Positions 11,612-26,100 are shown, counted from the first letter of the stretch. The stretch is 64,000 bases of DNA from Pegea sp. RAD2-039 (GCA_034620365.1 JAQGEQ010000084.1:248001-312000), one strand, 5' to 3'. Notes: generated by a model from the letters alone, not told the origin. Made by a program: numbers and translations.

Positions 11612-13960
11612 CTGGTCATTACATTTACAATTAAATTATTAAAATAGCTAAAAATAAATTGTAAAATAATTGATGATTTTATTATGAAATATAACATTGT
11701 GAAAAAATTATACAAAGTAAATAATTGAAAGATAAATAATTGAATATTTTAAAATCAAAACTTTATGATTTAATGGAGTAAAATATGTTTTCAACAAAAA
11801 AAAGACTAAGAAAAATATGATACCATGAAGATCACATAGTTAAAAAAATAAACTATATTTGTAAGCAATATTAGGCAAATAAAAGATTTAAAATATTACA
11901 AATTTGGCAAACATTAAATTGTATCTAAATATAATTTAACAATAATAAACAAAACGCCATTTTAATTTTAAAAGATGAAATAATTAGTAAAAAATTAAGA
12001 AATATTTAAAGATCGAACATTATAAAAACCATTTTATAAAACTTCATGCAATTAAACAATGAAAATTAAAAAAACGCAAATCAGAAAAAATAAAATTATA
12101 CAACTAGCGATTTTTAACAAATATGTTAGGTAATAATTATCTTACTAACGGAAAAATAAAAAGAACAAAAACATTTCAACATATTTTTGAATCATAAAAC
12201 TTACATAAGAATATATTTTATAATACTTCAAATGGTAAACATGAATTTTTGTAGAACTTGACTAGCATTGTGAACACATTTAAGTTATCATGTTTTGGTT
12301 TCCAACTTTTTTTTAAATAATTTTTTTAAGTTTTATTTGGTATAATAAAATTAACTAACTAAAACTAACCATAAATACGAATTTTTATTTTTTTGAAAAC
12401 AATTTGATTTAATTTTATATTCAAATCGTTAAAATTTATTTTGTATTTTAGATTAAAATAATTTTTAGTTATATATTAAACAAGATGAATTTTCGTATGC
12501 TAAAAACATGAATATCATCATATTAATACTGATGATGTCAATATTCTTAATTATTTTAAGTTTTTGATGTATAATTGATTATTAAAAACATAGTGTAAAA
12601 TAAAACAAAAATGTCTTACTTTTGATGCTTTTGAAAATTTAACATGTAAAAATAAAAGCATTCAGATCGTCAATCCTGAGTATTACAAATCAATCGCCGG
12701 CATCGCGTTCTTATTCATCCTTTATTTGTTAAAACAAAGCAAGCTAAACAAAATTTAGTTTTCAGATAATTTTAGTCTTATTAGCTGCAAATTTAGAAAA
12801 AAAATAAGTATACAGTTTTTATAATTTTTGTAACTGTAAGTAATTTATTTATTTCAATAAATACGAAGGAGGGTGCCTGAAGAGAGCAAATCTTGCCAAC
12901 ACACATTCTCACAAATAATATCATATATAATAACCGTTGTATAACAAAACAAGTTTGCTTATGGTATTAAATTTAAGTAAATTTGAATACTAGCATGCGA
13001 TTTCTGCAACCAGTATTGCAAGATTAATTGTAATGCATGTTTATAAAATCGAAGGTTTTTATCCATATTAGCATTTGACTAAGTTATATTTCACAAATAG
13101 CTGTTATTTCAAACAAAAGATTAAATTTTAGTCTTAGACAGACTCACATATTTTCATTGTGATTAACTAAGGCCTGAATAGTTTTAGATTTGCTCATGAA
13201 AATTTGAAAATACTTCATTTTACTTTTTCAATTTGTGGTTAGTAATACTTGGTTACTTTGATGTGATAAAAATGCATTAATAAAAAATAGTTAAAAAGCA
13301 TACAAGTTTTTTATTTAAAACTAATATTTTGCTCGTTGATAAAAGCTAACATATTTTTAAACAATTTAACTAAATAAATAAATATATTTTTATCCAAAAA
13401 CTTTGTAAACGAACGAATTAGCAAAACAAAAAAGAATAGTTTGTATTCATTTTGATTAGTGAAACAAACACTGATAAGAAAAGGTAATATTTTATTTTCC
13501 TAAAAAACTACTTTACAAGTTTTGAATTAATCTCTTTAAACTTAATCTATATTAGGGTAGAGAGTTAATAAACAACTTCTTTGTTCATATTTAAGACTTG
13601 AACAAAACTATTTTTATTTATCTTGTGCAAATGTAATTTCAAATACTATTTTAAAGATTTTGTTCTTGATGTAAAATCGGCAGAAATATCTTCTTCTTCC
13701 TTTATAGTACACAGATTGATAACAATAATTTTAAATTGTTAAAAACTAAAATTCATAAATTATAAAGTAAACCTTGTATAAGGGTTAAAACATATCATAA
13801 AATTTTATCTTTAAGAATTCAAAATCATTTTCCAAAAAAACTTTTTAATCTTATTAATTCTGATTACAAAAAAAAACTTTTTGATGACAAGTTAACAACA
13901 AAAATATTAACACATGATAAGTAGATCAAAACAATTTGTCATAATTGAAACATAACAAAA
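11612..13960. other. AT-rich intergenic stretch with one dispersed-repeat copy
   Basis: No coding exon chain seen. It contains the minus-oriented copy of the AAAT-tailed repeat at 12841-12925. A short GC-richer patch at about 12665-12718 is unexplained. Confidence 0.5.
12841..12925 (-). repeat. AAAT-tailed dispersed element, copy 1
   Basis: The reverse complement reads TTTGTGAGAATGTGTGTT, then TCTCTTCAGG and CCTCCTTCG, ending in ATTTATTGAAATAAAT. The same blocks in the same order occur at 39379-39506 and 56541-56684. The A/T tail at the 3' end is typical of elements inserted by target-primed reverse transcription. This is the shortest, most diverged copy. Confidence 0.75.
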
Positions 13961-16900
13961 TTAATCTCTGTCAGTGGCTTGAGGAAAATAATTTGGAATT
14001 CCTTTAAACCCTTTTTCAAAGATCTAAAACAAAAAAAAACTGTTTGTGGAGAAATTACGAGTTGAAATTAACTTCACCTGAGTTGCCATCTTCTGATTTC
14101 GCCTAAAGCAGTTTTTAATTGCATTAATGACCAGCTCAGGATACAAGACATGGAAGACCAAATCATCATAGTACAGGGGATCTAAATGAGAAGATTGGCT
14201 TCTAAAAGAACCAGAAGTTATTTTAGCCAAAAGTTTCACAAAATATTAAGAATTGAAGTCTTTTTAGGTTTTCAAGCAAAACACGAAATAATAAAAAATT
14301 TCGGTGTCTTGCAGTATATTTTTGCTAAAAAAGAGCGTTTTGCAGCAGGAAACTTAACTGTCGATTTGGAACAAATAAAATATACTTGATTTGATTCACT
14401 TTAGTGCGATGTTTAAGTCAGACTTAAAAAAATATGATCCTAAATCAGAAGATGAACGATTAGTCGGGAGAAAGAATCTCATCTTGATGATAATTTCTTA
14501 TTAATTTGAAACAGTTCCCTATTTTTAAGCCCAATGAAAAAATAAGTTATGTAGTGAGTCTTATATCACTCTCTTCTTCACTGAAATAACTTTGTAGAAA
14601 CAGATCTTATTGGTAAAAATACAACTTATTTTCTATCCTTGACAAATGATTGAACCTACAGAAGTTTTGAGACATTTCAAAGATCTTAATTTGTAACTTG
14701 ATTGATCAGTTGGAAAAGGTCGTATATTTTAGATGGATTCTATTCAAGCTTTTTTGGAAAATCAATAGAAACAATTGTTAATTTTATGAGTTTAGATATT
14801 AGTTTCGGATTAGGTAAAGATGTTGTTGGACTTTTGAAGTTCAGTTTTCTTAGGATAATATCTCAAGTTGATATCAAATTTCGAGAGGCAAATTTGTGTT
14901 TGGTTTGATACAGGGGTGAATACTTTATGTTAAAATGATTAAAAGAAATATTTCAGCCGATTAACTGATAGCGTTGCAGATAGCTTTAGCATTATCATAT
15001 TTATTTATGAGTTACTAGTAGATATATTGTAATTTAAACTTGTTTTTAGATAATATACGTTTTATTTCAAAGAATTGTAATTAAAAATTTGATCTGTAAA
15101 GAGGTATTTGTTGATAGCAAATTCGATTCTTCTAAAAATAAAGATTTCATGAAAAATTAAAGAACTCACAAAGTGAATTATTATTACTTGAATTTAGAAC
15201 CATACATTTTTTATTCTTAATAAATAAGTTGTTAAAATCACACCAAGTATTGAAAGTAGTAAGATAAAAAATTGACTCAAGTCTTACTTTGGTAAAACTT
15301 GAAGAAAACGGAGCAGGTATTTAGTGACAGCATTTATATGAAACCTTTCTTCAAAATAATAATATTTTAATTCAAGTTTGACTGAGAGATCATTCTCAAG
15401 AATCTTCTTCTTATAAAGATTCATTCTAAAAATCAAAATTGTAGTTTGATTTAAAAACTATTAAATTTAAAAGCTGTTATCTAATGGTGAGTTAAATACT
15501 TTTAAAATCAGTACTAAAAGAATCACAAATACCTTTCAGAGGGTTTACTTCCATTTATCAAATCATTCAGAAACTCATCACACTTTCCTAGAGTTATATG
15601 GTCGATAAGTAAGTCATTTTTAATGTTGAAGTTTGCTAGATTAGTTTGCTTTTTTTCCTCAATTTTCATTTTTTTATCTAAAACTTTAATATCATTTCTT
15701 ATCATATCACTTGTCATTGGGGTGTCTTCACATTTTTTGAGAAAATCTAATTTCTTTTTCTTCCTCTCTATAAGATCAGCTATTCCATTATGTACATTTC
15801 TTCTAGAGACCTTTTCTTCAGTTTCATCTTTAGATTCTTTATCAGAATCATATTCTAAAGACTCATTTTTTTCTAATTTTTTTTCATCAGAATCTTCTTC
15901 TAAGGAGTCTGAATCTTCATCATCTGATGCAAACATAGCATCTAACATCTTTTCAGCTTCAGATTTTGTTTCAACAAACACTTTTTGGATTTTATTATTT
16001 TTTATATCTCTATCAGAAGTTCCACCTTCACTTATTTTTCTTTTACAACTATCTTTCTTTTCAACCAAGTCCTCATCACTATTTTTATCTGGGGCCAAAT
16101 ATTGATTATATAATTTCTGATAATATTCAACGCCTTGAGTTTCAAAAAAATGCATTGATTCTTCGAGAGATTGTAAACGATTCATCAAAAACTGACTCAT
16201 ATATAGTGAAGCTAGGCGAACAGCATCAGTAAATTGCCCCAATGTTGTACCAAACTGGTTTTCCTACTCAAATATTTTTTTATAAATATTATGAAAGATA
16301 ATTTATTTTAAAAAGCTATCTTTAATTAGAGAGATGATTTTGATAAATAGTTAATATAAATACTACTTGTAGCGACAAAATATACTTTTATATATATACT
16401 TTTTGTAATGTATGAAATTGTTTTCCTTCTTCTAAATAAAAATTTTTATTTCCAAAAAATTCTTTGATCTTTTTTGAGTTTTTACAAATTGAAAAAGTTT
16501 TTTCTTTTTTGGTGAATCTATAAAAAATAGAATTAATTTGTTGAAACAAAATACAAAATTAAATACTTACTTATTATACCCAACAAATAGAAGATGAAAC
16601 TTTTTACTACTAATTGATTTTATATAAGCAGGCCAAAAGCAATCCTTAGGACAATGTCTCATCCAAATAACCTCACCTTGCTTAAATTTTTTTCCTTTAA
16701 GTTTGTTTTGACTTAATATTTGTGATGGTACCTTAATATAGAAACAATATTTTTCTGCTGCTTACAAATAGCAGAAGTTATCAAAACTAAATATTTATCA
16801 GAAATCAAAATATTTACTAAAAAATCAAACTTACATAATCAATAGATGGGGACTCATTTGTTTTGATATCTGTTTAAAGAAATAACAAAATATTTATATT

Positions 16901-17084
16901 CTATTTTTAATTATAATAGAATTTATTTAATCAATTTAAAATCTAATATTAACAGATAAATGCATATAGTATAGACAAATTTAAAATATATTATAAAATT
17001 TCATATAGTAAATAATTGTTGAGATAAAATAAAACTTTATAAATTATTATCACCTTGTACAGTTTTTCCTTCACTTTTTTTCAT
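13961..17084 (-). CDS. PWWP3A-like: PWWP-domain protein, PWWP3A/MUM1-like
   Basis: Eight exons: 17084-17054, 16869-16835, 16731-16571, 16517-16400, 16263-15533, 15425-15288, 14201-14078 and 14023-13961. Every junction phase matches; the product is 466 residues. A PWWP-like barrel lies at about residues 35-115: GEVIWMRHC, CFWPAYI in place of the PWWP core, then FHLLFVGYN. A long charged middle follows, rich in Asp/Glu/Lys/Ser with acidic patches. The C-terminal helical region has LVFHVLYPELVINAI, resembling the VLLPEAIICAI segment I recall from MUM1/PWWP3A (a chromatin and DNA-damage factor also called EXPAND1), and the spacing of elements agrees. The family binds nucleosomes or methylated histone tails; here that role is inferred. 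Human PWWP3A is longer (about 710 residues), so this one lacks the long N-terminal part. A generic PWWP protein is the alternative. Confidence 0.72.
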
Positions 17085-17639
17085 ATTTATTTGTTTATAA
17101 TAATTACAATACGTTTATCAAGTTTTATGAAAATATTTGAATAAATTGTTAAATAGAATGTAACTGAGAAAGAAAACATAGTGATTTATTTGAAAAAAAT
17201 ATTAGGAAAAAAGCTAGACTCTACATAAACAAGTAAAAAATAAAAAATTTTAGAAGAATTTTGTTTATTTCAAAAATACTTTACTAAAAAAATTGATTAA
17301 ATTTGCGTAGTATTTCTAACCATAATATGGTTTTTTGCCGATAATCTTTTTTAAGTTTTATTGCAGCAAATAAATAAATTTTTGAATCATTTCGGCGTAT
17401 TTTGAATTTTTCAAAAATATTTTTTATCATTACAACTATTTATGATTATGCAATCAAAATATATTGAAAAGCATAATTGTATACAAATTGTGCATAGTCT
17501 GATTATACAAAGCTTGTTGAGAAAAGTTATGTATGCATGATAATACTAAATAGAGCCTCGTTTTCTACCAGGTTTTAACCTGGATATTAATACATACAAG
17601 AAGAAAGATACCATTTAAAATAGTAGTCTTAATCTGTTA

Positions 17640-18990
17640 GGTTAATCTAATCTATTTACAAATGCCTCTATTTGTGCTCTGGTCTACCCTAAATTTTGTA
17701 GTACCAATTTTGAAATTACTAACACCTATCTATCCTCCTGTAACTTAAAACAAGCTTAATGAAAGCGTTATCCAAATTGTGACCAATCCTGTTGAAAGGT
17801 TTAACTAAAAGATCCCTTACGCCCCAATCGTATTGATAGTCCCTCACATTAAACGCTTACTGAATGAAAAACAGCTCTTATAAAAAAAAAGATTTTTTTA
17901 AAGCAAAATGCAAGCCTTATTGCTTGAGATGCGAATTTAAAGTTGTTAATTGGCACGATTATAAGAAAGAAATTTATGGGAGTAGACCTCTCCGTGAATT
18001 TTCTAACTGCAAATGAAACTATCACCTACCTGTATCGTCCCTTCTTGATAAAAATAAAGATTTGTATCCCAGTGATCTTGAAAAATTTGAACTTGAAATC
18101 TAAGCTTTCAAAAGGCTTCATTAAAGATAACAACTTTAGAAATATTATTCTTTAACCAAAGAAATCTTATGGATGATGTTATCACTGATGTTGACATTCT
18201 CACTGACATTCACAGTATTAAAAACAAACTAACTTGTACCCTAAAAAACATTCTTACTTTGTTAAGCCATGTTTCTATTATGTTTTACAATCTATATTGT
18301 ATGTCTTTAATTCTTCATTATCTTTCAGTTATGCACCTTTTTAATGAAAGAGTTATATGATTATCCCACTTCATAAAAAGAAGACAGAAATGAGCCACTA
18401 AATTATCGACCAATTTCTCTCACTAGTGTAAAACAACTCTCACTATCTCACTAGGATAAAACATCCAATTAGAAGACTTGAAAATAATCTTTTATAGAAT
18501 TGTTCTAATTTTAAAATTCAATCAACATTTATTTTAAGGATTACTATCAGCGACAATTAGGTATGATAATTTCACTTAAAAATTCAAACACATCTTCTTT
18601 ACAACAGCTTGCTTCGTGGATACCAACTTGGGTTTCTTCCTCAGAGATCCTCCAGTGATCAGCTGTTGTTCTGTCTCCACTATAGTGGCTATGCTCCTCA
18701 ACAAATATTATAATTATTTATAACCTTTAAATAGACATTTGCAAAGCTTTTAATTTAGTTCCATATCCCATTATAGTAAAAACTCTCAAGTAATCAACCT
18801 TACTCTTATATCTTGAATTTCAACGACAATAGACTTTTTAGAACTAAATCAGTTGATCTTCAATCTTCTTTAGAGTCTACTGACCTATGGCTTCAATCGT
18901 TTTATCTTGATAGTAATTTTCATCAGTGTTTTATCAATATCAAAAAGAACTTTACAGATGAAATTGTATTGGCCTTCTAATAAACCTTTT
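17640..18990 (+). mobile_element. Decayed LINE reverse-transcriptase fragment, copy A
   Basis: Frames are broken throughout. Recognisable islands are LNYRPISLTS (RT motif, about 18390-18430, one frame off its neighbour IIPLHKKK) and DICKAFNLVP (RT motif A region, about 18735-18765). Thumb-like text follows to about 18990. This resembles Jockey/CR1-type non-LTR elements. No intact ORF; no target duplication found. Confidence 0.7.
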
Positions 18991-19040
18991 GAAATCAGAA
19001 TCTTTGGTATAAATAGCTTGAATACACACATAAACCACAT

Positions 19041-20165
19041 TTGGCCAAATATTTAAGGAATTTACAATATTTCAAAAACCTCTTACACAAACAAACTAAA
19101 GCAGACCCTTCCATCAAATCTCTGTACAAAGATCTCTGTACAGCTTACAAGAAATCTATATCTAATTTCTATTTAGGAAGAGAGGGTGCAATTTTATCTT
19201 CACCTTGCAAGAAAGCTTTTTTTGGCTTCATAAATCATAAGCTTAAGGCGAGATCTCAACTATCTCCCCTAATTGATAACAACAACCAGCTTTTGATGAA
19301 ACCAGAGAATAAAGCTGAGTTGCTGAACAATCAATTTAATAGCGTTTTTATAACCGATGATGACAATACTTCTTCTTTTTCCTACTACGACATTCTTACA
19401 AATGTCTCTGAGATAATAGATCTTGACATAACTGTCGATATGGTAGCTAAAGCTATTTCTTCTTTAAAATCATCAGTTTTCAACACCCCAGATCAGATCC
19501 CAGCTTTGTTTTTAAGAAAAAAATACTTCCTTTTTATCACTATCTTTATCGCTACTCTGTAACATCACTCTGAGGCGAGGAAGAGTTCCACAAATTTGGA
19601 AGAAAGCTATTATTACTCCAATTCATAAAAAGGGTCCCAGAAATACCGCACTTAACTACAGGCCAGTTTCGCTGACTTCAGTTATCTGCAGAACTCAAGA
19701 ACATATCATTCACAATCATATGACCAGTCATTTGATGGAGCACCATCTAATATCTGATGTCCAGCATGGCTTTATGAAACGGAGATCTTCCCTGACTAAA
19801 CATCTCACTTTTCTTAATGAGCTTACAGCCCATTATGAAAGTAATGCTCCTTGTGACATCATTTATCTCGATTTTGCTAAAGCGTTTGATTCTGTCCCAC
19901 ACAACAAGCTCATTACTGTATTAAAACACTTAAAATCAACAGCTTTATCTAACAGTGGATTGAAGATTACTTATCAGGTAGAACCCAACAAACTCGCGTA
20001 GAAGGATCTTTATCTACTCCTAGTCAAATCACTAGTGGTGTTCCTCAGGGTTCTGTTCTGGGTCCCTTTTTCTTTTTAATTTTCATTGAATACCTCATCA
20101 AAAGACTAGTAGCAGTAGATGATCTCAGTGTGTTTGTGCATGCAGATGACATCATAACTTATATA
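19041..20165 (+). mobile_element. Decayed LINE reverse-transcriptase fragment, copy B
   Basis: A better-preserved copy. The open frame at 19041-19562 covers the linker between endonuclease and RT. After a frameshift, LNYRPVSLTS (about 19645-19680), then DIIYLDFAKAFDSVPHNKL (RT motif A, 19856-19912), then SGVPQGSVLGP (motif B, about 20031-20065), and finally the catalytic loop as HADD instead of YADD (about 20140-20150). The sequence then stops resembling RT. It is truncated at both ends and inactive. Copies A and B lie in tandem on the same strand; both look like Jockey/CR1-clade pol. Confidence 0.88.
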
Positions 20166-20169
20166 TTAA

Positions 20170-22850
20170 AAAATAACTTGAAATATAAATTAAATAAATA
20201 CATTTTAGTATTGTGTATATTCTAAAGTAATTATGAGCAAATAGTTTTAAATAAAAAGTTATCTATAAGTTCCAACAGACTTTGAAGTTGTTCTGGCTGA
20301 CATTATTAACTTTAAACTAAATTAGCTTCAACTTTGGAATATACAAGTTATATGTTTAGTAGTGAAAGCTCTTAGGTCAGCCCTCTTGTATAACTTCTTT
20401 TAATGCATTTCCAAATGAGAAATTATTCTGAACCAATATAATTTGCATTTTACGTAACGCTTTCTTCTTCTATTTTCTTCTTTAATTTAAATTTTTTAAT
20501 CAACTAGCTGGGGCTTTGCTGACTTTTTTAAGCTGATTTTATAAATAGCATTATAAACGAAATGTTATAAAATTTTATATTTTTTCAGGCTTTAAACATA
20601 AAACTTTTTATCATTTTGTCATTTTTTCAAATTAATCTTAGTAGGCTTCTTACTACTTTTAAATTTCAATTTCTTACTTTTTTATGTTTATTTTAGAAAT
20701 AGGTTGTCAACAAAATTTGCTTTATGATACCTTAACTTTTTTACCTAATTTGTTGACAAAAGTTGAAAAATAACTTTATGTAAAGTTTTAGAGAATTTGT
20801 TAAACAAAAAATCAATCTGTTATATTACTAGTAAGCTTAGAGTATTGCAGCAGTTGAAAAAAAACTTATAATTCATTTTCCATTGATTTATGAATTATTA
20901 AAACAGTGTGTGGGAAAAATAAACATTTAAAATTCAACCTTTTAGAAAACTTGTTTAGTGAGAAAAAATAGCAAATTTAAAAATAAAGATTTTCTAAGAA
21001 ATAATAGAAAGTATAAAAATAAATTTGAGAATAATAAAATTTCTGTTTACAAATTTCTTATCTTCAAAACAAGCTTTTGCAACTTATAATGAAAAATAAA
21101 TAACACATGAGTAATTCTTTAACAATATTGTTTCATTTTTGATACAATGTGTTGTTGTGTTGTAAATTATTCATTCTGCTTACTAAATGTTGATATATGT
21201 TGATGATAGATTACACTTCTTTTTATCAATTATAGCTTACGTCAATTATATGTTATACCTACATCATTTCCGTTACAAATATTAGAAAGTGATCTGTTAA
21301 CACTTGTAAATACAAAAATGTGACATCTAACAACAGCTAATGAATTAACTTATCAAATAGTATTTAAATTAAAACTCTTTTTGTAATTCTATTTACAATT
21401 TGTTTTTTCTAATTAGAATTCTGGCTCATGAGAAACATGAAGATTTTTAACATCAGTTAATTAAGTTGATTTTAAAATCTTTAAACTTCAATTTACTCTC
21501 TTTGAGTTTTCATTTACTAAAAATGTTAATTTATTGAAATTAATACGACTTTAAACTTTATTCAATAATATATTGATATTAAGTAGCTTGACTATTAGAT
21601 GCTTGAAAAAACTACCTGAATAAAATAAAGATTCTGCAGTGAAGTCATTTTATCATGTGAATATGCTTAATATACGTCAATTGTAGTTCAAATCTTGTCT
21701 ATATATTGATTGTTTTTTGTATTTTTCTATACTAAAATTGTCTTTTGATATTTATCAGAATAGAGTTTACTAGATGCTATAATTTTCTCTAAACACTATT
21801 TTACAAACACTAGCAAATGTAATTAATTAAGGTGGGTGTTTATTTGCAACAATATGAATGCAGTTTAGTATTTTTGAGATGCATTGTTTTAATTAGAATT
21901 CATTTGCAATTTTATCAATTCTTATATCTTTCTAAAACGCAAAAGCAGAGATAACAGAAGAAATGAGCTTTATATATCTTTAGAAAGTATGTACCAATAA
22001 AATGATTATCAAAATTAAATGATCCAAATACAAATATTAAACTGCACTACAATAAGTAGTCTTCAATATAACATTTTTGTAAACTTACGTCAGCAAAGAG
22101 TATAAATATTGAAGAATTAATTGTTATAGATGAATATACTATTATAAAAAGTTGAATTAGATACAAAATATTTGAATTACTTCTTATTGCTTAGAAATAC
22201 TATATGAAGATGGTAATCAAAGTTAATTTCGAAAGTTTATTTCAGTTTAGAAGAAAGTATTTATTTATAAGTAATCAATAAGTAGCATCAGTGTATGTTT
22301 GTTTTATGCTTTAAATTATTTTACAAAAAAATCAATTTTTACTCTGAATAACTGAAAATAATTTAATTTTGGTAAACTTATGCCTTTGTATGTTCTATAG
22401 TTACTTTGTTTACAAAAACAAAAAGAACTGGAACATTTACTTTTAAAAATAAGTTAGTTTGTATTCAATTTAGATAAATAATAATCTAATAAAAATAGAT
22501 TTGGTCTTATAAATATTGTACAGAAAGTTTAACTCAAAATAAATAATTGTTTAGTAATGAATGCAAAAATAAGTTTCATTAAAATTCAAACAGAACTTTA
22601 AGTTAAGATTTTTACAAAATGATCTTTTACGAGTTCTAGAGATAAGTAAAATAATTAAACAAGTAAAGTTGCTTAGTTTAGATAAGTTTATCTTTTACAA
22701 ATTCTATAAAGTTTTTCAGTTAAACTTTTTTGTTTTTGCAAGCACTGTTATAAGCAGTAAATAGTGTTTTTGCTATTACTACGCAATACAGTTATTTCAA
22801 AACATGATTTATTTACTTGTTTTTGATGTAATTAATGATGTAAGTATGAA
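20170..22850. other. AT-rich intergenic stretch
   Basis: No exon chain, RNA gene or repeat recognised in about 2.7 kb between the LINE debris and the p35 leader. Confidence 0.5.
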
Positions 22851-22978
22851 TGTTAGTTAGAATATACATGACGTAGAAAGTACATCCAGGAAATGGTGCC
22901 TGTGGTGTGTGTGTGTATTTTGGCTACGTAAGTTAAACGCACAGTCGTTTAGTTGACAGTCTGCTAGTAGCAGCACTT

Positions 22979-23138
22979 ATGGCAGATGCTTTATTCGCTA
23001 GCAGTAGCACAGGAGAACTGCTTCAGGTGTAAAGTTATCTAAGAGAATTTGTCATTAAAATGAAATCTTGTATTTACTAGGTATCTTTATTAGGATGTGC
23101 AGTAGTTAATTGTGCTTTATAATTTATATCAGCTTTGA
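22979..23138 (+). promoter_or_regulatory. Spliced upstream ORF in the p35 5' leader
   Basis: A GC-richer patch (about 22860-23030) carries ATG at 22979 followed by 16 codons (MADALFASSSTGELLQ) up to a good donor (CAG|gtgtaa, 23026/23027). The nearest acceptor is TATATCAG ending at 23132. Joining them adds one codon and a stop (CTT TGA), just upstream of the p35 ATG at 23143. The exon therefore behaves as leader with a 17-codon uORF that could damp translation. An earlier donor at about 22930 is possible. The transcript is inferred only. Confidence 0.45.
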
Positions 23139-23142
23139 AAAA

Positions 23143-26100
23143 ATGGGTAACATCAATAGTTCAGAAAATAACAAAAGAATCCTAAATGAAATTGAAAACA
23201 TAAAAAATGTAAGTTGTATTTCATCTATTTCTTAGATTTTAGTACAAATTCTTTAAGTGCTTTAAATTTTTTTTAAGATAAAATAGAACTTAATATTAGT
23301 CTAAATATTTAACTATTGAAATATTTAACTATTCTATTGTAAATTTGTTAAGTTTCTTACTCCTTAAATTATGTAATTAAAGTTTATATATAAGCATGTT
23401 TTTTGTGCAATAAGATGTTTTAGGTGTAAAGTCTTGCACTAACAATTGATTTAAGTCATAAATTTTTTATCTCATTCACTTTGTTCAATAAAATAACTTT
23501 CGGTCGAATTTTTCAAATGAGAACTGTTTTACAAGGCTTCTTTTCAAATATATCAACAACAAGTAACTAAATCATAAACTAAATAAATGAAAAGCATCTA
23601 ATTTTGTTCTTGAAAAAGATTTATTGATTTTAAGTATTGGCTCAAAGTATTTTTACTCTAAAAAGTAAAACTAGTTTTATAACTAAAGTAAGTTATAAAT
23701 GTTTATGTAAACAACATCTAGAAAAAACAATGTTTTATTTCATATTTTATTTTGGTAAAGTGTCATTAGCTAAACCAAAATTACAAAGTACAAGTTAACC
23801 CAAATAGTTAGTAATTATAAAACACCTAATCAAATAAAACTCCTCTAATTTGTAGAAAATGGGTTTCTATTAATTTAACAATTTAAGGTTAATTCAACTA
23901 TTCCATATTGTAAATATTTAAACTAAATTTTCGACAGAATACCTTATTTAGATTCTATCAAAAATTTACGATTGAAAACAAGTCTTTTTTCATTGATAAC
24001 TTTTTTAGTGTTTAACAAAGATATTTTGAGAGATTTCTTTAATAAATTAAATTTATTTTATCGATAATTTCTACTTTAGCCAAACTATTTACAATTAAAA
24101 TTGTACACTTATGTTGAGATACGTATTTCAGATTATTTAATAATTTTTTTTAATATTACTGACATTAAAACAAGCAGATAAGTTTTGTTTACATTTTACC
24201 ATTAGAATAATGGCTAGATGTAAACTAAAGTAATTTTACTCTCTAAAGTGTCCCCAAGTAATCAAATTTGTCAAAATATTTTGTAAAATTACGAATTAGC
24301 CCGCTAAATATATTTCCAAAAATGAAATTTCAGTAAGATAGAATAAAACTCTGCAGGTTTAATAAAACAATTTGATGAACAGAAATACAGGAAGTTATTG
24401 ACTCAATTGCTTTCATAAAAAGCTTTGTTAACAAAACTTTATTTTAAAGTTGAACATTTTTTACTAAAATTTTTCGATATTCAATCAAAATGGTTTCAAA
24501 ATACTTTATTCAAAAATTCATATATTAGTAAAAAAATAAACTGTTTATTGACTTATTTGATAGTTTAATAAAAATTTGATATGGATAAAATTTGTTTCAG
24601 GTTGAAGTCAAAGAGAAAGACACGTCACAAAACTATAAAAAGAGGTCGGTTTTTTATGGACTCACTTGGAAGAGGCTAGTAGAAACCACGCGAAGGAGCC
24701 GAAATAGCAAAAGTCAAAAGGTGACGAAGTACTTTAGTAACACGTCTAATCTTAAATAAAAATTTTACTTTCATTAAAGACTTAATTTTAAACTCATTTC
24801 ATGAAATGATCTATAATTTTTCAAATGAAAATAATCTTTAAATCAAGTCTTTAATAATTTACAAACGTTAAGATTAGTCAAGAAAGATTTCAAAGACTTC
24901 ACCGAATTTTAAAGGAAGTAGTTTTAGTATTAAATCAACCTTTAATCTTTTGAATAAATCCAAAGAGCATATCCAGGTACATGATAGGAAAGAAATTGAA
25001 CAGCAGCTCCTGGAATACTAAGAAATTAATAGTTTAGTAACTTTCAATGAATAATACATAACAGCCAGCTCTTTGTCCTTTACTAGCTGAATATAACGTC
25101 CTTACAAAGAAATATTTTGTCGAGAACAGTTTTTAAATTTTTAAATACAAAACTCTTTCTCTTAAAGTAATCTTATTACGTTGACTCAATTCTATACATT
25201 TTAATTTAATTATAGATTAAAAACCGTTGTTACATCTTGGAAGTGATAAGCTTAAAGTTTTTTTTAGTTTATATCTTTAACTCGTTTTATTCTATGTTTT
25301 TTTGTACCAGTTTTTAGTCCAGCTACCTTTTTAGTTGAGAAAAATTTAATTTATAAAATTAAAAACTTCTACGAAAAATGAATCAATTTCTCATTAACCC
25401 TGCGCTTGCGAAGAAGTGGAGGAAATGACGTCACATATGGCGTCAGCTTTTGTTTGTTGAGCTGGTTTTAATAAAACTCAATTTGCTACAGGTGAAACCT
25501 CATGAAGAAACCTCGGCGTCAAAAGATGAAGCAAAAGCAAGCCAAAAAGAAATCTTTTATATAAATGAGAACTTCAGCAGTGACAAAAAACGAAATTGCG
25601 ATCAGCAGCCTAGCAACAAACTTAACAACCATCACCGCGCAGAAGTGAAACTAAAATCTTATAAAAGTGAGTTAGTCCCATCCTCGAAATCCCGAAAAGT
25701 CATTATTCAAGCATCAACTTCCGAACTACTTCGTTGTCTTGGTGAATACATCTGTAGAAAATGTGACGCAGAAGACTTGCATCCAAACGAGGTGGTTGCT
25801 TGGATACGAGGAGTCGACCGTAATCTGATCGCACAGGGATGGCAGGAATTGAAATTTGTAATGCCATCAAGTGTAGTGTTTGTGTATATGTTGTGCCGGG
25901 ATAATATACCAAAAGACCTACAGAGTAAATTCCAAGTCCGTTGTCAGGTACTCACTTGTCTTTATCTTGCTTACTCCTACATGGGCAACGAAATTTCATA
26001 CCCGTTACGACCGTTTATAATTGAAACTGACCGTTATAACTTCTGGGAACGTTGTTGCCGAATGATGAACAACTCCTCAACGCAGATGCTCAGGATCAAC

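Noticed and set aside
15623..16105. Plus-strand 160-codon open frame
   Set aside because: Antisense shadow of the acidic/lysine-rich exon of the PWWP gene (it reads as Ser/Phe/Leu runs).
22900..22920. GTGTGTGTGT microsatellite
   Set aside because: Only a few units; no feature call is warranted.
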